This document shows, piece by piece, positions 59,779 through 64,000 of a DNA stretch of 64,000 nt. The notes beneath the pieces are model-generated. The model worked only from the letters and a program-made list of their open reading frames with translations, was not told the DNA's origin and ran no database searches. The stretch is taken from the NCBI GenBank assembly GCA_024233345.1, contig JACKPT010000005.1:62001-126000 (forward strand), read 5' to 3'. This DNA comes from Verrucomicrobiota bacterium (lineage in GTDB: Bacteria > Verrucomicrobiota > Kiritimatiellia > CAIVKH01). The stretch's first letter is position 1. Each line of letters opens with the position of its first letter. The translations under genes were made by a program, and so were the position numbers.

Positions 59779-61843
59779 AAAAAAGGCCCGTCCGAAAACC
59801 ACCCCGGCCCCGGCCTCCGCGGCGGCGAGCGTCCCCGATGCGGCGGCAGTCTCTGCGTCGGCACCGGTACCCGGCTGGCGGTGGTGGTTGGCCGGGGTAA
59901 CCCTCCTCGGGCTTGTGATTCGTGCGGTTGGACTCGGGCATGCTGATTTGTGGGTGGATGAAATTCTCTTTGTCTGGATGTCTCTTCCCCCCGCCTCGAT
60001 GTGGGATGTGGCGGTACAGCATTACCAGCAGTTTCCATCGATTGGTCACCTGCCGCTGGGAGCGATGCTCCAGAATGGCTATCTTCACCTCGTCGGGGGC
60101 ACGCCAGATGCCCTCCAGCATGCCCCTCTGATTCAGCGGGTGCCTGCAGTCATCTGGGGCTCCCTGGCGATACCCGCATTGATGATGGCGATCCGGCGAT
60201 TGGTTTCTGCACCGGTCGCCCGGATCACCGGCTTACTCTATGCCGGACTCTTCTTTCCGGTATTCTATTCCCGCGAAGCCTACTATTACGCGCCGTTGAC
60301 GCTGTTTGCCTGCCTGGCCCTGTTGGGGTTGGCGGGTGTGATGACCGCGGAACGGAAGCGAGGGCTCTGGCTAGCCCTGTGGTTGGTCTCCCTGGCCGCC
60401 GCAACCCTGACCCATATCACCGGTGTGTTGCTCTGCCTGGGGCATGGGGCCGGACTTGCGCTCGCGCCTCTGCTGTGCCGGAGCGGGGAAAAATCGATCT
60501 CGACCCAGGCCCGCCACTGGGCTCGTCTTTCCCCACTGGTGCTCATCAGCGCCTTGCCGTTGGTGCCCTTTCTTGCGATTCGAATGGCCCACCCCGGACA
60601 ACAGGGGGTCAGTGGTGCGCCTGCTTTCTGGATGGTCCTGTATGACATGATCGGAAAACAATTTCTCGGGGTGTCGCCGGTCGCCGGAGTGGCGGGGGTG
60701 GTTCTGTTTATCGTCGGCTTGATCGCCTTGGTGCATACCAATGAGCGCTCCCGTGCCATCGCCGTCGCGATGGGCGTTGTGATCCTGGCCACACTGCTCG
60801 GATCCCTTTCCACCCAATATAGCTCGCGCTACTTCACCGCCGCGTCGCCGGGGGTTGTCCTGATCTTTGCCACCGGTCTCCAGTGGATCGGGGAACGACT
60901 GGCCGGGAACCGCCCGGCATGGCGCGACAGGATGGGTTTGGTTCTGGCCGGAGCAGTGGTCGCGCTGCAACTTGGCCTCTTTCATTTACCGGCATATCAA
61001 TTGGAAGCCAAAGCCCGCAACTATGGCGGCATGGCCCGCTGGCTGATTGCGCATATGCCGCCCGGCACACCCTACCTGCTGGAAAGCGCCTATGATATCC
61101 GTTTCCTCGGGCAATATCACCAGACCCCCGGTCTGATTCCTGCCACCCCATACACCCATGGCCCTGGCCCCGCCGAGATGGAAAAACTCCGGACCATTCA
61201 ACAGAATTTCATGCTGCAATTCCCGGAAGCCCCGTTTGTGGAAGCCGCCCGCCACGGCACCGAATTCAATGCCCAGGTGCCGGTGTGGACCTGGCCCCAT
61301 GAACATTTCCGGGAGCGTGCGGATCTGTGGAACAAACCGCTGGAGCGATTGGTCAAGCGAGGGATCTGGCCGCAAATCCATGCCGCCGGAATGCCCGATA
61401 TCGAGTATCATACGGTGATCTGGTACAACACGCCGGCGGACAACCTCCAGATCGCCCTCGAGCAGGGGGAAGGCGTGACCACCCGCTATCCCGCACCCTG
61501 GTCGGTTGCCCAGGTCGCTCAAGGTGTCTACATGCGGGTTCACCCTCCGGGCCAGGCCCGAATCGAGTTGAACAATTTGACCGGCGAGTCCTTGTCCGGG
61601 CGGCTGGTTGTGGAAGGGGCCATGGCCTCCCGGAACGCTGTGCCGGTGGAGTATCGTATCGATGGCACCCCCCTATCGCGCGATACCTTTTCCCCCGGCT
61701 CGACCCGGATCAGCAGTACCGCCGAGTTCTCCCTTTCCCCCGGCCCCCATGAACTCAGCATGAGCACGCCATCCGGGATGGATCAGCGCATTCAAGCCAT
61801 GCTGATCAAGCAAATCCGGTTTGAGCCATCCCCTCCGAATTGA
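59765..61843 (+). CDS. GT39/ArnT-like membrane glycosyltransferase
   Basis: 692 residues. A basic, Ala/Pro-rich cytoplasmic N-terminus is followed by about 10-11 membrane helices to residue 420, then a periplasmic C-terminal domain of some 270 residues. The first periplasmic loop carries the acidic motif GLGHADLWVDEILFVW, equivalent to the catalytic D-E loop of PMT/ArnT-type GT-C enzymes. It would use a polyprenyl-phosphate sugar to modify a lipid, polymer or protein outside the membrane. It overlaps asnB by 14 bases. Confidence 0.85.
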   Translation: MASRKKKARPKTTPAPASAAASVPDAAAVSASAPVPGWRWWLAGVTLLGLVIRAVGLGHADLWVDEILFVWMSLPPASMWDVAVQHYQQFPSIGHLPLGAMLQNGYLHLVGGTPDALQHAPLIQRVPAVIWGSLAIPALMMAIRRLVSAPVARITGLLYAGLFFPVFYSREAYYYAPLTLFACLALLGLAGVMTAERKRGLWLALWLVSLAAATLTHITGVLLCLGHGAGLALAPLLCRSGEKSISTQARHWARLSPLVLISALPLVPFLAIRMAHPGQQGVSGAPAFWMVLYDMIGKQFLGVSPVAGVAGVVLFIVGLIALVHTNERSRAIAVAMGVVILATLLGSLSTQYSSRYFTAASPGVVLIFATGLQWIGERLAGNRPAWRDRMGLVLAGAVVALQLGLFHLPAYQLEAKARNYGGMARWLIAHMPPGTPYLLESAYDIRFLGQYHQTPGLIPATPYTHGPGPAEMEKLRTIQQNFMLQFPEAPFVEAARHGTEFNAQVPVWTWPHEHFRERADLWNKPLERLVKRGIWPQIHAAGMPDIEYHTVIWYNTPADNLQIALEQGEGVTTRYPAPWSVAQVAQGVYMRVHPPGQARIELNNLTGESLSGRLVVEGAMASRNAVPVEYRIDGTPLSRDTFSPGSTRISSTAEFSLSPGPHELSMSTPSGMDQRIQAMLIKQIRFEPSPPN

Positions 61844-61898
61844 TAGGGTCACGCAAGTGATTGAACCGATCCGAAAAACATAGAAAGGATACCCAGAC

Positions 61899-63224
61899 AT
61901 GACCACGCCAGTGCGTTTCGATCTCACTCAGAACGATATTCCCGAGCAATGGTTGAATCTCGCTCCCATGTTCAATGAGCCGCTGCCGCCTCCGCTTCAC
62001 CCGGGAACCCAGCAGCCCGCGTCCCCCGAAGATATGGGTAAAATCTTTCCCATGAATATCCTCGAGCAGGAAATGTCCATGGAGCCGTGGATCAAGGTCC
62101 CGGAGGAAGTCCGTGAAATCTACGCCCTGTGGCGCCCGACCCCCCTGTTGCGGGCGGTCCGTCTCGAGCGCGCACTGAAAACGCCGGCCAAAATTTACTA
62201 CAAATATGAAGGGGTTAGTTACGCAGGCAGCCACAAGCCCAACAGCGCGGTGGCCCAGGCCTATTACAACCGCGAGGCCGGCACCAAGCGGGTGGTGACC
62301 GAAACCGGGGCCGGACAATGGGGGTCTGCCCTGTCTTTTGCCTGCAAGGTCTTTGGCCTGGAGTGTGTGGTGTACATGGTGAGTGTCAGTTACCACCAGA
62401 AGCCTTACCGCAAATTGTTGATGCAAACCTGGGATGCCACCGTGCACGCCAGCCCGAGCCGGGAGACTGCCTTTGGTCGAGCCCTGTTGGAAGAGCGCCC
62501 GGATCACCCCGGCAGCCTCGGCATCGCCATCAGCGAGGCCATCGAAGATACCGTGACCAGCAAGGACACCAAGTATGCGCTCGGCAGTGTGCTTAATCAT
62601 GTCTGCCTCCACCAGTCAGTGATCGGACAGGAATCGATCAAGCAGATGGCCCTGGCCGGGGTGGAACCCGATACCATCATCGGGTGCATCGGTGGCGGCA
62701 GTAATTTCGCGGGCATCGCCTTCCCATGGATTCACCGGTCCCTGACCGAAAACAAAAAATACCGCATCATCGCGGTGGAACCGGATGTATGTGCCTCCAT
62801 GACCAAGGGCGAGCTGCGGTATGACTTTGGCGATACCGCGGAAACCACCCCGCTCATGATGATGCATACCCTCGGGCACAAATTTGTTCCCCCCGCCATT
62901 CATGCGGGCGGTCTCCGCTATCACGGGATGGCCCCCATGGTCAGTCATGCCCGCAAGCATGGGTGGATCGAGGCCAAGAGTTACCAGCAATCGCGCATTT
63001 TCGAGGCCGCGGTTCAATTTGCACGAACCGAGGGCATCATTCCCGCCCCCGAACCGTCTCATGCGATTGCTGCGGTGATCGACGAGGCGATCGACTGTCG
63101 GGAGAAGAATGAGCCTAAAACCATTCTGTTCAACCTGTGTGGGCACGGGTTCCTGGATATGGCGTCTTACGATGCTTTTCTGACCGGTAAACTGCACAAT
63201 GACACCCCCGGATCCGAGGGCTGA
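61899..63224 (+). CDS. Tryptophan synthase beta-like protein, TrpB2 type
   Basis: PLP enzyme of 441 residues. The cofactor lysine is Lys113 in GSHKPNSA, followed by TETGAGQWGSALSFA, the phosphate-binding CIGGGSNFAGIA and the C-terminal LCGHGFLD. The N-terminal extension and VSVSYHQKPYRKLLMQTWDA mark the TrpB2 subgroup rather than TrpB1; TrpB2 enzymes often lack a TrpA partner and can make tryptophan from indole and serine. No trpA or other trp gene is nearby. AAGGA lies upstream. Confidence 0.92.
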   Translation: MTTPVRFDLTQNDIPEQWLNLAPMFNEPLPPPLHPGTQQPASPEDMGKIFPMNILEQEMSMEPWIKVPEEVREIYALWRPTPLLRAVRLERALKTPAKIYYKYEGVSYAGSHKPNSAVAQAYYNREAGTKRVVTETGAGQWGSALSFACKVFGLECVVYMVSVSYHQKPYRKLLMQTWDATVHASPSRETAFGRALLEERPDHPGSLGIAISEAIEDTVTSKDTKYALGSVLNHVCLHQSVIGQESIKQMALAGVEPDTIIGCIGGGSNFAGIAFPWIHRSLTENKKYRIIAVEPDVCASMTKGELRYDFGDTAETTPLMMMHTLGHKFVPPAIHAGGLRYHGMAPMVSHARKHGWIEAKSYQQSRIFEAAVQFARTEGIIPAPEPSHAIAAVIDEAIDCREKNEPKTILFNLCGHGFLDMASYDAFLTGKLHNDTPGSEG

Positions 63225-63248
63225 TTCCACGCGTGGTCCGGTTGAAGC

Positions 63249-63283
63249 CATCCCCCCTGGCCCGGTGCGGTCGGCGGGGGATG
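63249..63283 (+). terminator. GC-rich hairpin downstream of the TrpB2 gene, terminator-like
   Basis: CATCCCCC (63249-63256) and GGGGGATG (63276-63283) are perfect complements around a 19-base loop, and GTTGAA (63241) with TTCAAC (63293) can extend the structure. Only a short CTTT follows, so an intrinsic terminator is likely but not certain. Confidence 0.35.
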
Positions 63284-63314
63284 CGCTTTGGATTCAACGC
63301 CACGGTCAAAAGGG

Positions 63315-63391
63315 TTCCAATGCCTGGAAAATCCATTCCCCAAAGTTCCAATCATTGGAAAATGCCCCGGAAAAAGTTCCAAGGATTGGAA
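63315..63391. repeat. Three 15-bp palindromes at exact 31-bp spacing upstream of the sigma gene
   Basis: TTCCAATGCCTGGAA (63315-63329), TTCCAATCATTGGAA (63346-63360) and TTCCAAGGATTGGAA (63377-63391) share the form TTCCAA-N3-TTGGAA (first copy one mismatch). Start-to-start distances are 31 and 31, about three helical turns, so all lie on one DNA face. The bases between copies are also partly alike. The last copy ends 14 bases before the sigma-factor ATG. Operator array or dispersed repeat; no spacers of CRISPR type. Confidence 0.7.
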
Positions 63392-63405
63392 TCTGTTGAG
63401 CCCGT

Positions 63406-64000
63406 ATGAATAAAGCCTCGCCAGAGCCGTCCAACTCCGAGGATGGATACGTGGATTGGACAGAACTTGAAACCTGGGTGGAGCAGGCCCGCTCCGGCGA
63501 TGAAGAAGCGTTTGGCCGGGTGGTTCAGGCCCTCCATGGCCGGGTGTATGCCGTGGCCTATCGGTACATGGGAAATGCCGATGACGCACGGGAGGTGACA
63601 CAGATGACCTGGGTCAAGGCATGGCAGAAACTGGGTACCTACCGACAGCAGGCCAGGTTCTACACATGGATCTATCGGATTGCCGCCAATGCCGCCATGG
63701 ATCATTTGCGCAAAGCCGGCCGACGCCGGGAGTCGGAGTACCTTGATGCGTTGGACCACTCGAATCCCCCTGAAGTGGCGGCGTCTTTGCGGGCAAACCA
63801 GGACCGCCCGGACCAGTTGCTGATGCGCAAGGAAAGACTGGAAGCCTTTGAATCCGCCCTTGGCAAACTCAAGGAGGAACACCGGATGATCCTGGTGCTG
63901 CGGGAATTGGAGGGGATGTCCTATCAGGAAATTGCCGAGGTCATGAAGTGCCGCGCCGGGACCGTAATGTCCCGTCTGTTTTACGCACGGAAGGCCATCC
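63406..64000 (+). CDS. ECF RNA polymerase sigma factor (C-terminus beyond window edge)
   Basis: The frame from ATG 63406 stays open to the edge (198 residues). Region 2 is recognisable by AFGRVVQALHGRVYAVAYRYMG, the DAREVTQMTWVKAWQKL core and FYTWIYRIAANAAMDHLRK. Region 4 has LKEEHRMILVLRELEGMSYQEIAEVM and GTVMSRLFYARK. This is the RpoE-like sigma-70 family group. An in-frame TGA at 63397 fixes the start. Three palindromes lie just upstream. An anti-sigma gene would be expected right after it, outside the window. Confidence 0.93.
   Translation, partial: MNKASPEPSNSEDGYVDWTELETWVEQARSGDEEAFGRVVQALHGRVYAVAYRYMGNADDAREVTQMTWVKAWQKLGTYRQQARFYTWIYRIAANAAMDHLRKAGRRRESEYLDALDHSNPPEVAASLRANQDRPDQLLMRKERLEAFESALGKLKEEHRMILVLRELEGMSYQEIAEVMKCRAGTVMSRLFYARKAI

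Noticed and set aside
63315..63391. CRISPR-like array
   Set aside because: Units are contiguous and partly similar through their whole 31 bases, with only three copies and no unique spacers or cas genes.

Overview
The window is GC-rich bacterial chromosome with short intergenic gaps and many ATGA or short overlaps between co-directional genes. I count 54 protein genes, two of them cut by the window edges, and one RNA gene (SRP RNA). I see no tRNA, rRNA, CRISPR array, transposase or prophage gene. The gene set suggests a free-living Gram-negative: an RND efflux system with outer-membrane channel, a classical menaquinone (Men) pathway and aconitase A. The dispersed palindromes (TTCCAA-N3-TTGGAA type and ATTCGTG type), paired OPT-like/DUF6785 permeases and FtsX-peptidase fusions recall the PVC superphylum (Verrucomicrobiota or Kiritimatiellota). 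That placement is from memory of such genomes, not from a search.

Layout. 1-3774 (-): tripartite RND efflux operon (channel, adaptor, pump; pump truncated). 3863-6371 (+): yggS, proC and a membrane-anchored AsmA-like protein. 6358-9666 (-): circularly permuted ATP-grasp, alpha-E and transglutaminase-like genes, preceded by a promoter that overlaps a perfect palindrome. 9903-15942 (-): GH31 glucosidase, aconitase, prephenate dehydratase. 16095-23662: stand-alone receiver, dnaG-cvpA, TVP38-like membrane protein, a tandem pair of secreted DUF4139-like proteins, trmL and a secreted unknown. 23801-26671 (+): SRP RNA, dnaX, ybaB, recR; dnaX carries an A9 slippery tract with an immediate -1-frame stop, predicting a shortened gamma-type subunit.

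26870-39843 (-) is the most unusual part. This single-direction block of about 13 kb encodes a PqqD-like protein, two distantly related OPT-like permeases, two MacB/LolD-type ATPases, two FtsX-type permeases and a conserved cytoplasmic protein. One FtsX permease carries a large N-terminal M28-peptidase-like domain that has lost its metal and catalytic residues. It looks like an uncharacterised envelope or peptide-handling transport system. Its 3' end is bounded by a 151-bp element with 18-bp inverted ends and two inner REP-like hairpins (REPIN/MITE-like).

39850-48299: pyrC, an endonuclease/phosphatase-family protein, a metallophosphoesterase, polA and a FIST sensor-hybrid kinase pair. 48475-56485: lemA with an M48 protease, then menH-menB-menA-menC-menE and a convergent hotdog thioesterase that may supply the DHNA-CoA hydrolase step. 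menF and menD are not in the window. 56493-61843: surface-polysaccharide or glycosylation genes (GT2, HAD phosphatase, asnB, GT39-like). 61899-63224: stand-alone TrpB2-type tryptophan synthase beta. The right edge holds an ECF sigma factor preceded by three palindromes repeated at exactly 31-bp spacing.
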